Shown here piece by piece: positions 27,911-35,798 of a stretch of 64,000 nt of DNA. Within the stretch, counting starts at the first letter, position 1, and each line of letters opens with the position of its first letter. Source of the stretch: Pseudoxanthomonas yeongjuensis (GTDB taxonomy: Bacteria; Pseudomonadota; Gammaproteobacteria; Xanthomonadales; Xanthomonadaceae); contig NZ_PDWT01000002.1 in NCBI RefSeq assembly GCF_010093345.1, positions 546,843-610,842 of the forward strand, in the 5' to 3' direction. The position numbers and the translations under genes are program-made. Under the pieces are notes generated by a model. It saw only the letters and a list, made by a program, of their open reading frames with translations. It did not search any database and had not been told where the DNA came from.

Positions 27911-28059
27911 CGGTGAGGCGAGGAACGAGTGAGGAGGAACGAGGAACGAGAAAACAAGCTTCCGGCCGCCCTCACTCCTCACTCCTCACTCCTCGTTTCT
28001 CGTTCCTCGTTCCTCGTTCCTCGTTTCTCGTTCCTCCTCACTCGTTCCTAGCTCCTCCC
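27911..28059. repeat. GGAACGAG / CTCGTTCC tandem and inverted repeat block
   Basis: Left part carries GAGGAACGAG-type units (27918-27950), right part five or more CTCGTTCCTCGTTTC and CTCACTCCT units (27970-28055). The two sides are complements, so the block can fold on itself. It fills the space between HAD start and AI-2E stop. Confidence 0.85.
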
Positions 28060-28062
28060 GCC

Positions 28063-29169
28063 TCACTCCAGCAACCGCGCCCACCCCTCCATCCCTTCCA
28101 GCCGTGCCAGCACCAGCTTCACGCAGACCAGCAGCGGCACCGCCAGCAGCAGGCCGACGATGCCCCATAGCCAGCCGAACAGCATCAGCGCCAGGATCAG
28201 GATCAGGGGCGACAGCGCCATGCGCCGGCCGAGCACGATCGGGGTGACGATCTGGCCTTCCAGCGTGTGCAGTCCCAGATAGACGATCGCCGGCAGCACC
28301 GACAGCCACGGATCCTTGTAGCTGACGAAACCCACCAGCAGCATCAGGGCCATGCCGATCAGCGGCCCGACATAGGGCGCGAAGTTGAGCAGCGCCACCA
28401 TCGTCCCCCACAGCAGCGCTTCCTGCAGCGGGATATCCAGCGCGTACAGGATCCCAGCGTAGACCAGGCCGACCAGCGCATTGATCACGCTGATGGTCAG
28501 CACGTAGCGCGATACCTCGCGTTCGATGGAATGCATCAGGTCCACGCTGAACTTCTGCTGCTGCCGCCCGGGCAGCAACGCGATCGCATGCCGCTGCAGG
28601 TTCTCGCCGTAGACCAGGAAGAAGAAGGTCAGCAGCACCACCGCCAGTACCGAAGCCAGCAGCCGCGGCGTGGCGGTCAGCACCTTGTACGGGTCGTCCA
28701 CCTGGGTACGCACGACCTGCACTTTCTTGGCGCTTTCGCCGCCGGCGGCGCGGGCGATGTTCTCGGCGGCCAGGTTGGCGTCCTGCATCGGCTTGGCCAG
28801 CTGGCGCAGCTTCGGTGCCAGTTGCTTGAGTTCCTGCGGCACGTCGCGGAACCAGTCGCCGGCCGGCACGATCAGCTGGCTGGCGAGCGCGCCGGTGCCG
28901 GCCAGGCCGCCCACCACCACGATCAGGGCGCCGATGAAACGCGGCACCCACAGGCGCTTGAGCAGGCGGATGATCGGGTTGGCCACCAGGGCCAGGAACA
29001 TGCCCAGCAGGATCGGCAGCAGCAGGTCCTGCGCGGCCCACAGGGTGTAGCCGACGGCCAGCGTGGCCAGGATCAGCAATGCGGTGGATGCGCGCGGGCG
29101 CGCGGCGACAGGCGGCGCGGCTTCGGGCGCGGTGCTGGGGGAAATCGGATCGCTGGGTTGCTGGTTCAA
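28063..29169 (-). CDS. AI-2E family transporter (PerM/YdiK-like permease)
   Basis: A 368-residue membrane protein. The pattern is typical of the family: two N-terminal helices (LILATLAVGYTLWAAQDLLL), a soluble segment, then helices with VINALVGLVYAGILYALDIP, NFAPYVGPLIGMALMLLVG, HTLEGQIVTPIVLGRRM and the final LILALMLFGWLWGIVGLLLAVPLL. Despite the family name, most members are not autoinducer transporters and many are antiporters or of unknown substrate. I choose TTG at 29169: it has a GGAG site 8 bases upstream, while the only in-frame ATG lies beyond a REP palindrome. Confidence 0.85.
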   Translation of the reverse strand: MNQQPSDPISPSTAPEAAPPVAARPRASTALLILATLAVGYTLWAAQDLLLPILLGMFLALVANPIIRLLKRLWVPRFIGALIVVVGGLAGTGALASQLIVPAGDWFRDVPQELKQLAPKLRQLAKPMQDANLAAENIARAAGGESAKKVQVVRTQVDDPYKVLTATPRLLASVLAVVLLTFFFLVYGENLQRHAIALLPGRQQQKFSVDLMHSIEREVSRYVLTISVINALVGLVYAGILYALDIPLQEALLWGTMVALLNFAPYVGPLIGMALMLLVGFVSYKDPWLSVLPAIVYLGLHTLEGQIVTPIVLGRRMALSPLILILALMLFGWLWGIVGLLLAVPLLVCVKLVLARLEGMEGWARLLE

Positions 29170-29195
29170 GGGCGCGACTCCGTGGGGGTTCGACA

Positions 29196-29314
29196 GTGGG
29201 AGCGGCGTCCCCCAAGGGGACTTCCTCCGGGGCGTAAGCCGCGAGCTCTTGCGCTTCCGCTGCTCCTGCCTGCCTCGGGTTCGGGGGAAAGCTCGCGGCT
29301 TACGCCGCTCCCAC
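29196..29314. repeat. REP-like inverted repeat (GTGGGAGCGGCGT family)
   Basis: GTGGGAGCGGCG at 29196 and CGCCGCTCCCAC ending at 29314 with GTAAGCCGCGAGCT / AGCTCGCGGCTTAC inside. It lies upstream of the AI-2E gene. Confidence 0.75.
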
Positions 29315-29333
29315 AAAAAGCCGCTCGCAGACT

Positions 29334-29771
29334 CTAAGGGTGGGACAGTTCGGTGGCGGCTTCGGCAGGACGTGGCTGGATCGGTGCGATTTCGTCGTCG
29401 GATTCAGCGGTGCGCATGGTCGGCGCGGCCTGCCCGGTAACCGCATCTTCGGCCGTGTCCGCCGCTTCCCCCGCCTGTTCCGCGGCGAAGCTCGCCTGCA
29501 CCGAAGCGAACAATCCCGACAGCGCGCCGACCATCTGCAGCATGCGCGCGCCGGTCAGCGCGCGCAGCGGCTCGGCGCGGCCCACCAGGAAACCGCTGGC
29601 CAGGCCCACGGCGATGATCCGTATCGGCGTCCAGCCCTCGCGCCAGGTCCGGCCGAGCTGGCGATAGCGGTCGACCACGCGCTGCTCGCGCATTTCCAGC
29701 ACGTCCTCGGCGCGCGCGACCTTGCGCACCAGGTGCTCGAAGCTCACCCGTGGGCGCGCATCCTTGCTCAT
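29334..29771 (-). CDS. Small hypothetical protein, third gene of a yqjD-yqjE-like unit
   Basis: A 145-residue protein, basic at the N-terminus, with one weak hydrophobic stretch (IRIIAVGLASGFLVG) and an acidic/Ala-rich C-terminal tail. No domain is recognised with certainty. It follows YqjD-like and YqjE-like genes and overlaps the latter by ATGA (29771-29768). In E. coli the third gene, yqjK, has the same place and size class, but sequence similarity cannot be claimed. Confidence 0.65.
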   Translation of the reverse strand: MSKDARPRVSFEHLVRKVARAEDVLEMREQRVVDRYRQLGRTWREGWTPIRIIAVGLASGFLVGRAEPLRALTGARMLQMVGALSGLFASVQASFAAEQAGEAADTAEDAVTGQAAPTMRTAESDDEIAPIQPRPAEAATELSHP

Positions 29772-30310
29772 GGGGGTGTGATCCTGTTGCCGTCTTGGTC
29801 GTGCTCGGGCGCGTTGCGATCCACCGCATCGCGCGCGGATTCGGTCGATCCGGGGTCGGGTGCCGAATCGGCCAGTTCGCCGATACCCAGGCGCGCCAAC
29901 TGACGGCGCGTGGCCTGCATGCGGGTGTGGTCGAAGTAGCGGTCGGCCTGCCAGGCGGCCCACGTCGTCACCAGGCCGCTGAGCAACGCGCAGATCAGCA
30001 GTGACGCCGCCCACGGCAAGCCGAGGGTACGGCTCAGGAATACGATCAGCGTCGCCATCAGCAACAGCCAACAGGAAGCGCCGAATACGATCGCCACCCC
30101 GGTCAGCGCCATCGCGCGGCCGAAGGCGCTGCGCGCCAGCGACACATCGGCGGCCAGCAGCGCGCGGAACGCCTTCGCCGCGCCGCCGGCTTCCTTCAGT
30201 CCTTCGCGCGCGGCGTTGCCGACTTCGCGGATCGATTCGCCGAGGTCGGGCGCGGTCCCCGCAGGAGGCGGGGAATCCGTGGCGTTGCCGCCATCATGCG
30301 TTTCGCTCAC
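29768..30310 (-). CDS. YqjE-like (DUF1469 / phage-holin-III-like) membrane protein
   Basis: A 180-residue protein with two adjacent membrane helices (ALTGVAIVFGASCWLLLMAT, LPWAASLLICALLSGLVTTW) after a long amphipathic N-terminal region (LKEAGGAAKAFRALLAADVS). This two-helix arrangement is that of the YqjE/DUF1469 family, found next to ribosome-binding YqjD proteins. Second gene of the trio, 9 bases after the YqjD-like gene. Confidence 0.72.
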   Translation of the reverse strand: MSETHDGGNATDSPPPAGTAPDLGESIREVGNAAREGLKEAGGAAKAFRALLAADVSLARSAFGRAMALTGVAIVFGASCWLLLMATLIVFLSRTLGLPWAASLLICALLSGLVTTWAAWQADRYFDHTRMQATRRQLARLGIGELADSAPDPGSTESARDAVDRNAPEHDQDGNRITPP

Positions 30311-30319
30311 GCCAGCGGC

Positions 30320-30691
30320 TTACTTGTCGCCGCCGCCGCTGCGCGCCAGCTTGGCGATGATCCAGCCTGCGGCGAAGGCCACGCCGAACGAGGCCAGCGG
30401 ACGTTCGCGGATCAGGTCGGCGGCGCTGTCGATCAGGTCGCGGCCCTTGTCCATCAGCTGGTCCACCTGTTCCATCGCCGCGGCGCCGCCGTGCTCGGCC
30501 GCAGCAATGCCGGACAGGGCGCTGTCGGCCAGTTCGGATTTCACGTTGGCCTTGCCCAGCTTCAATTCGTCGCCAGCGGAACCGGCGGCGCCGCGGATGG
30601 CTTCGCTGGCGGCGGCGGCGGCGGACTTGAGATGCGAACCGGCTTCGCCCAGGTTGCTCTTCAGTGCATCGGTCGCGGTGGGGTTGTTCAT
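30320..30691 (-). CDS. ElaB/YqjD/YgaM-family (DUF883) membrane-anchored protein
   Basis: A 123-residue protein with a long Ala-rich amphipathic helix and a C-terminal membrane anchor containing the family's RERPLASFGVAFAAGWIIAK. E. coli relatives tether ribosomes at the membrane in stationary phase. The start at 30691 was preferred over 30697 because AAGGAG lies 6 bases ahead of it and abuts the other ATG. First gene of the trio. Confidence 0.82.
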   Translation of the reverse strand: MNNPTATDALKSNLGEAGSHLKSAAAAASEAIRGAAGSAGDELKLGKANVKSELADSALSGIAAAEHGGAAAMEQVDQLMDKGRDLIDSAADLIRERPLASFGVAFAAGWIIAKLARSGGGDK

Positions 30692-30781
30692 GGTCATCTC
30701 CTTGGTGGGGAAGGCATTAACGCCGATCGGGTAATACCTCTATAGCAGGTCGCCATTAACAGGCTGTCATTTGCCGCGCCG

Positions 30782-32230
30782 TCATCGCATCAGGAAATTG
30801 CCCACGCCGTTGCCGCGCCTGATCGCGAGCACCAGTTGTTCCGGCTTGCGCGCGAAGCTGGCCTGAAAGCCGGAGAGATCGTCGAATTCGCCGGTGGTCG
30901 CCTCCAGCACGATGTCGCCGGGCTGCAGGCGGTTCTGCGCCGCCCGGCTGCCGCGGCCCACGTCCTTGACCAGTACGCCGCTGAGGCCCGAGCTACGCAA
31001 TGATTCCGGCAGGTCGGCGAACGAGGCGCCGGCCAGTCGCGGATCCAGCGTCGCCCCGGCCAGCGCCTGCGGCTGTTCCTTCAGCATCGCGCGCAGTGTC
31101 AGCGGCTTGCCGTCGCGGCGGACCTGCAGGGTCAGCGCGCTGCCGACCGGCTGCAGGCCTTCGTAGTTGTGCAACGATTCGGCGCTGTCGATGCGCTCGC
31201 CATTGGCCGCGACGATCACGTCGCCGATTTTCAATCCAGCCGCCGCCGCGCCCGAACCGGCGTAGATCCGGGTCACCGCCGCGCCGCGCACGTCGTCCAG
31301 GCCCATGCCCTGGGCGATCTGCGGGGTCAGGGTCTGCGATTCCAGGCCCAGGGTGCCGCGGGTGACGACGCCATTGGCCTTCAGTTGTTCGACGACGCTC
31401 CTGGCCAGGTTCGACGGAATCGCGAAACCCAGGCCGATGTTGCCGGCCATGCTGCCCTGCGGATTGAAGCTGGCGGTATTAATGCCGACCAGTTGCCCTT
31501 GCAGGTTGACCAGCGCGCCGCCGGAATTGCCGGGGTTGATCGACGCGTCGGTCTGGATGAAGTTCTGGTAGCCCAGGCCGCGGATGCCGCTGCGGCCCAC
31601 CGCCGAGACGATGCCCGAGGTCACCGTCTGCCCCAGGCCGAACGGGTTGCCGACCGCGACCACGAAATCGCCCACGCTCAACGCGCTGCTGTCGGCCAGC
31701 GGGATCTCGGTCAGGTTGCCCGGCGGAATCCGGATCAGGGCCACGTCGGTGTCCGGGTCCGAACCCTTGAATTCGGCCTCCACGCTGCGCCCGTCGCTCA
31801 GGGTCACCGACACGCCGTCGGCGTTCTCGATCACGTGGTGGTTGGTGATGATGTAGCCGTTCTTGGCATCGATGATCACCCCCGAGCCCAGCGACTGCTG
31901 CACGCGTTCGCGCGGCATGTCGGGGATGCCGAGCATGCGCCGGAAGATCGGGTCGTCGGCGAACGGACCCATCGGGCTGCGCAGCTTGACGGTCTGGCGG
32001 CTGTAGACGTTGACCACTGCCGGCATCACCCGTTGCAGCATCGGCGCCAGCGACGGCATCGGCTGGCCGTTGACCGCGGCCGGCAGCGAACCGCTGGCGG
32101 CAGGAATGACCGCCGGCGCCAGCGGGGCGGCCTGGGCCGGGGTTTCGAAGACGGCCTGGAGGCCGCTGGCGGCGAAACCGCCGAACGCGGCGGCGGCGAG
32201 GAGGGCGAGCAAGGTGGGAAGCGGGCGCAT
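30782..32230 (-). CDS. Do-family periplasmic serine protease (DegP/DegQ/MucD-like)
   Basis: A 482-residue protease/chaperone of envelope quality control. It has a signal peptide (MRPLPTLLALLAAAAFGGFA), the catalytic triad as ITNHHVIENADG (His), DPDTDVALIRI (Asp) and TDASINPGNSGGALVNL (Ser), followed by two PDZ domains (GTLGLESQTLTPQIAQGMGL; SGVLVKDVGRGSRAAQNRLQ). Length and two-PDZ layout match DegQ/MucD. The start at 32230 leads directly into the signal peptide. Single-gene unit; 90 bases separate it from the yqjD-like trio on the same strand. Confidence 0.94.
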   Translation of the reverse strand: MRPLPTLLALLAAAAFGGFAASGLQAVFETPAQAAPLAPAVIPAASGSLPAAVNGQPMPSLAPMLQRVMPAVVNVYSRQTVKLRSPMGPFADDPIFRRMLGIPDMPRERVQQSLGSGVIIDAKNGYIITNHHVIENADGVSVTLSDGRSVEAEFKGSDPDTDVALIRIPPGNLTEIPLADSSALSVGDFVVAVGNPFGLGQTVTSGIVSAVGRSGIRGLGYQNFIQTDASINPGNSGGALVNLQGQLVGINTASFNPQGSMAGNIGLGFAIPSNLARSVVEQLKANGVVTRGTLGLESQTLTPQIAQGMGLDDVRGAAVTRIYAGSGAAAAGLKIGDVIVAANGERIDSAESLHNYEGLQPVGSALTLQVRRDGKPLTLRAMLKEQPQALAGATLDPRLAGASFADLPESLRSSGLSGVLVKDVGRGSRAAQNRLQPGDIVLEATTGEFDDLSGFQASFARKPEQLVLAIRRGNGVGNFLMR

Positions 32231-32445
32231 GGTCGAAGGTCGCGGCAAGGGGTGAAAAGGCAGGGCGGGAAGGCAGGAGCGGCAGCCGGGACGGGTTCGC
32301 CGGCAGGCGTTGTCGCCAAGATGAACGAGTGTGAGCATCAGCGCCTAAACCCGCAATGAAAGCGGGCCAGACCCGGGCCCGGCGGCGCCGCTTAAAGCTG
32401 AACAGGCATGTCATCGAAATTCATCAGTCAATGCCCTTTTTGCCG

Positions 32446-32474
32446 TTGACAGTCCGACCGGGCCAGCGTAGCTT
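32446..32474 (+). promoter_or_regulatory. Putative sigma-70 promoter of nrdJ
   Basis: TTGACA (32446-32451), 17-base spacer, TAGCTT (32469-32474). The -35 is perfect and the -10 matches three of six including the outer bases. Transcription from ~32481 would leave a 300-base leader ahead of nrdJa. Confidence 0.5.
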
Positions 32475-32489
32475 GCAACCTTCGCTTTG

Positions 32490-32505
32490 CCACTAGATAT
32501 AGCGG
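32490..32505. promoter_or_regulatory. Possible NrdR box upstream of nrdJ
   Basis: CCACTAGATATAGCGG matches 12 of 16 bases of the NrdR consensus ACACTATATATAGTGT and lies just downstream of the putative transcription start. NrdR represses ribonucleotide reductase genes. Only one box is seen, whereas two spaced ~31 bases are usual, so this is tentative. Confidence 0.4.
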
Positions 32506-32784
32506 TCAGATGCGAAACGGGCCCAAGCAGTAGGGTTTTTTCTTGGGAATAAGGCGCTCTGGGGAAGCCCATGACAGCGATCGTGACAGCGGTTTTACCG
32601 GACCGCACGCACAATTCGGACCTGCCACGACGCGCCTGCCGCTGCCGTGCGGACCGTCGCCGCTGTCGCCTTGCCCGGAAGTAACGACAGGCAGTACCCG
32701 TACTGGCCGGCCCGACCGTCCAGGCGCATAAAAAAAACAAGTCCAACCATAAGTTCCAGAAACAACAGGGAGAGCAACACAATC

Positions 32785-34944
32785 ATGAGTACGGTGCGCC
32801 TCGAGGCGGTCAAGAACGAAGAAGCTGCAGGATCATCCCTGGTGCCCATGCAGCCGGCCTCGCTGGATATCTGGGACAAGAAATACCGGTTGAAGACCAA
32901 GCAGGGCGAAGCCCTGGACGCCGACATCGACGGCACCTACCAGCGCGTGGCCCGGGCCCTGGCCGACGCCGAAACCACCGCCGAGAAGCGCGCCTACTGG
33001 TACGAGCGCTTCGTCTGGGCGCTGCGCCGCGGGGCCATTCCCGCCGGCCGCATCACCTCCAACGCCGGCGCGCAGGAACACAAGCCGGCCACGTCCACCA
33101 TCAACTGCACCGTGTCCGGCACCATCGAGGACTCGATGGACGGCATCCTGGACAAGGTCCACGAAGCCGGCCTGACCCTCAAGGCGGGCTGCGGCATCGG
33201 CTATGAATTCTCGACCCTGCGTCCGCGCGGCGCGTTCGTGGCCGGCGCCGGCGCGTACACCTCGGGGCCGATGTCGTTCATGGATATCTACGACAAGATG
33301 TGCTTCACCGTGTCCTCGGCCGGTGGCCGCCGCGGCGCGCAGATGGGCACCTTCGACGTGTCGCATCCGGACGTGAAGGACTTCATCCGCGCCAAGCGCG
33401 AGGACGGGCGCCTGCGCCAGTTCAACCTGTCGCTGCTGATCACCGACGGCTTCATGGACGCGGTGGCCAACGACGCCGACTGGCCCATGGTGTTCCCGGT
33501 CAACGCCAAGGAACAGGGCGAGATCAACCTCGACGACGAGTCCGAGGTGATCTGGCGCGACTGGCCCACGCACAAGAACTACGTCAGCCGCGACGACGGC
33601 CTGGTCGCCTGCAAGATCTACGGCCACATCCGCGCGCGGCACCTGTGGGACATGATCATGGTCTCGACGTACGACTACGCCGAGCCGGGCTTCATCCTGA
33701 TCGACCGGGTCAACGAGATGAACAACAACTGGTGGTGCGAGAACATCCGCGCGACCAACCCCTGCGGCGAGCAGCCGCTGCCGCCCTACGGCGCCTGCCT
33801 GCTGGGCTCGGTCAACCTGACCACCTTCGTCCGCGACCCCTTCACCGACCAGGCGGCCTTCGACTGGGAGGAATACAAGGAAGTGGTGCGCGTGTTCACC
33901 CGCATGCTCGACAACGTGGTCGACGTCAACGGCCTGCCGTTGCAGCAGCAGCGCGACGAGATCCTGCGCAAGCGCCGCCACGGCATGGGCTTCCTCGGCC
34001 TGGGTTCCACCCTGACCATGCTGAAGATGAAGTACGGCAGCCCCGAGTCCTGCGAATTCACCGAGTCCATCGCCCGCGACATGGCCGTGGCCGGCTGGGA
34101 AATGGGCCTGGCCCTAGCCCGCGAGAAGGGCGCCGCGCCGATCATGGAAGAACTGTTCGACGTCACCGCCGCCATGCTGCGCCTGCGCCCGGAAATGGCC
34201 AAGGACGGCTGGCGCATCGGCCAGCAGATCCCCGGCAAGGTGCTGCACGCCAAGTACAGCCGCTACATGCAGCGCGTGGCCGAGGTCTCGCCGGAACTGG
34301 TCGACGAACTGGCCGAGATCGGCAGCCGCTTCACCCACCACAGTTCCATCGCCCCCACCGGCACCATCTCCTTGAGCCTGGCCAACAACGCCTCCAACGG
34401 CATCGAGCCCTCGTTCGCCCATCACTACAGCCGCAACGTGATCCGCGAAGGCAAGAAGTCCAAGGAAAAGGTCGACGTGTTCTCCTACGAGCTGCTGGCC
34501 TACCGCCACCTGGTCAACGCCAAGGCGGTGCCGTTCGCCGAGGACGCCGACGCGCGCCTGCCGGACTATTTCATCAGCGCCGACGACATCAATCCCAAGG
34601 AACACGTCGACGTGCAGGCCGCGGCGCAGAAGTGGGTGGACAGCTCCATCTCCAAGACCGCCAACGTCCCCACCGACTACCCGTACGAGCAGTTCAAGGA
34701 CATCTATCGCTACGCCCACCAGCAGGGCCTGAAGGGTTGCACCACGTTCCGCTTCAACCCGGCCGCCTTCCAGGGCGTGCTGGTCAAGGAAGCGGACCTG
34801 GAGAACACCCTGTACCGCTTCGAGCTGGAAGACGGCAGCGTGGTCGAGGTCAAGGGCAACGAGCAGATCGAATACGACGGCGAGATGCACAGCGCCGCCA
34901 ACCTGTTCGACGCCCTGAAAGAAGGCTACTACGGCAAGTTCTGA
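32785..34944 (+). CDS. nrdJa: Adenosylcobalamin-dependent ribonucleoside-diphosphate reductase, catalytic part (class II, split form)
   Basis: Makes deoxyribonucleotides without need for oxygen, using coenzyme B12. It has 719 residues with the ten-stranded barrel core; the active-site loop ATNPCGEQPLPPYGACLLGS carries Cys327 and Glu329 and the sequence APTGTISL is intact. A second Cys of the redox pair is in STINCTVSG. The protein ends at FDALKEGYYGKF, i.e. without the TSCPD domain and C-terminal cysteines, which are encoded separately at 35799. In Pseudomonas the two halves are called NrdJa and NrdJb. The ATG at 32785 follows AGGGAGAGCAACACAATC. Confidence 0.93.
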   Translation: MSTVRLEAVKNEEAAGSSLVPMQPASLDIWDKKYRLKTKQGEALDADIDGTYQRVARALADAETTAEKRAYWYERFVWALRRGAIPAGRITSNAGAQEHKPATSTINCTVSGTIEDSMDGILDKVHEAGLTLKAGCGIGYEFSTLRPRGAFVAGAGAYTSGPMSFMDIYDKMCFTVSSAGGRRGAQMGTFDVSHPDVKDFIRAKREDGRLRQFNLSLLITDGFMDAVANDADWPMVFPVNAKEQGEINLDDESEVIWRDWPTHKNYVSRDDGLVACKIYGHIRARHLWDMIMVSTYDYAEPGFILIDRVNEMNNNWWCENIRATNPCGEQPLPPYGACLLGSVNLTTFVRDPFTDQAAFDWEEYKEVVRVFTRMLDNVVDVNGLPLQQQRDEILRKRRHGMGFLGLGSTLTMLKMKYGSPESCEFTESIARDMAVAGWEMGLALAREKGAAPIMEELFDVTAAMLRLRPEMAKDGWRIGQQIPGKVLHAKYSRYMQRVAEVSPELVDELAEIGSRFTHHSSIAPTGTISLSLANNASNGIEPSFAHHYSRNVIREGKKSKEKVDVFSYELLAYRHLVNAKAVPFAEDADARLPDYFISADDINPKEHVDVQAAAQKWVDSSISKTANVPTDYPYEQFKDIYRYAHQQGLKGCTTFRFNPAAFQGVLVKEADLENTLYRFELEDGSVVEVKGNEQIEYDGEMHSAANLFDALKEGYYGKF

Positions 34945-34956
34945 CCTGCGGCATTA

Positions 34957-35006
34957 CTCCTCTCCCCTTGCGGGAGAGGATGCCCGAAGGGCAGGAGAGG
35001 GGAGTG
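34957..35006. repeat. REP-like element (CTCTCCCCTTGCGGGAGAGG family)
   Basis: CTCCTCTCCCCTTGCGGGAG then AGGATGCCCGAAGGGCAGG and GAGAGGGGAG; nested hairpins right after nrdJa. Same family as 35691-35728. Confidence 0.75.
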
Positions 35007-35124
35007 CGAAGCGCAGCGAGCATGCTCTCCCTTCTGCGCCCCCCAACCCACCCACTCCCCACCTCACGCCAACCGGTATAGCATCGGCCCCGTACCAAAC
35101 CCACGGCCCCAGGAGGGCATCTTC

Positions 35125-35679
35125 ATGAGCAATGGAAATGGTGTGGTGGCGACCCTGACAGGCGCTGCAGAAAGCGTGAAAGAAACCGCAAGCAACATCG
35201 GCAACTCCCTCGCTTCCACCGCCAGCGGCGCCGTCGCCTCGGCCAGGAAGTCGGTCAAGAAGGCGCGCAAGGCCGCGACCAAACGCGTCACCGCAGCCAA
35301 GAAGGCGGTCGCCAAGCGCACCGACAAGGCCAGCAAGTCGGTGAAGAAGACCGTGGCCAAGGCCAAGAAGAAGCTGGCCAGCGCCAGTGCCAGCGCCAAG
35401 GCCGAAGCCGCTACGCTGAAGAAGAAGGTCACCGGCAAGAAGGCCGCGGCCAAGAAGAAGGTCGCGACCAAGAAAGTCGCCGCGAAGAAGGCGGTGAAGA
35501 AGGTCGTGAAGAAAGCCGCCGCGAAGAAGGCCGCCGCCAGGAAGACGGTGAAGAAAGTAGCGAAGAAGGTTGCCGCGAAGAAGGCCGTGGCCAAGAAAGC
35601 GGTGAAGAAGGCGATGAAGAAAGCCGCGCCGAAGAAGGCCGCCAAGAAGACCGCAAAGAAAGCCGCGAAGAAAAGGTAA
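35125..35679 (+). CDS. Histone H1-like Lys/Ala-rich DNA-binding protein
   Basis: A 184-residue protein. A short N-terminal region (residues 1-45) with amphipathic Ser/Thr/Ala helices is followed by ~140 residues built from repeats of the AAKKA/VKKVAKK kind, strongly basic and without a fixed fold. Such eukaryotic-H1-like tails condense DNA nonspecifically; related proteins are common in Xanthomonadaceae and Bordetella-type bacteria. The start MSNGNGVVATLTGAAESV follows CAGGAGGGCATCTTC. It lies between the two halves of the split ribonucleotide reductase, a placement that is odd for a nucleoid protein. Confidence 0.85.
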   Translation: MSNGNGVVATLTGAAESVKETASNIGNSLASTASGAVASARKSVKKARKAATKRVTAAKKAVAKRTDKASKSVKKTVAKAKKKLASASASAKAEAATLKKKVTGKKAAAKKKVATKKVAAKKAVKKVVKKAAAKKAAARKTVKKVAKKVAAKKAVAKKAVKKAMKKAAPKKAAKKTAKKAAKKR

Positions 35680-35690
35680 TCCCTTAGAAC

Positions 35691-35728
35691 CCCTCTCCCG
35701 CAACGCGGGAGAGGGGCAGGGGTGAGGG
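35691..35728. repeat. REP-like element (CCTCTCCCGCAACGCGGGAGAGG)
   Basis: CCCTCTCCCGC-AAC-GCGGGAGAGGGG is a strong hairpin followed by CAGGGGTGAGGG. It is 11 bases after the H1-like gene and could serve as its terminator-like end, although no T run follows. Confidence 0.75.
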
Positions 35729-35798
35729 TTACGCTGCCAGCGACCCTCCCCCGCCACACACCAACACCAACACCGAAAGCACACCAGGATCGAAGTTC

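Noticed and set aside
22115..28059. CRISPR array
   Set aside because: The tandem CTCGTTCC units have no spacers of constant length and no cas genes are near.
32231..32784. Cobalamin riboswitch before the B12-dependent reductase
   Set aside because: I could not find a B12-box-like sequence or the expected helices; only a promoter and possible NrdR box are supported.
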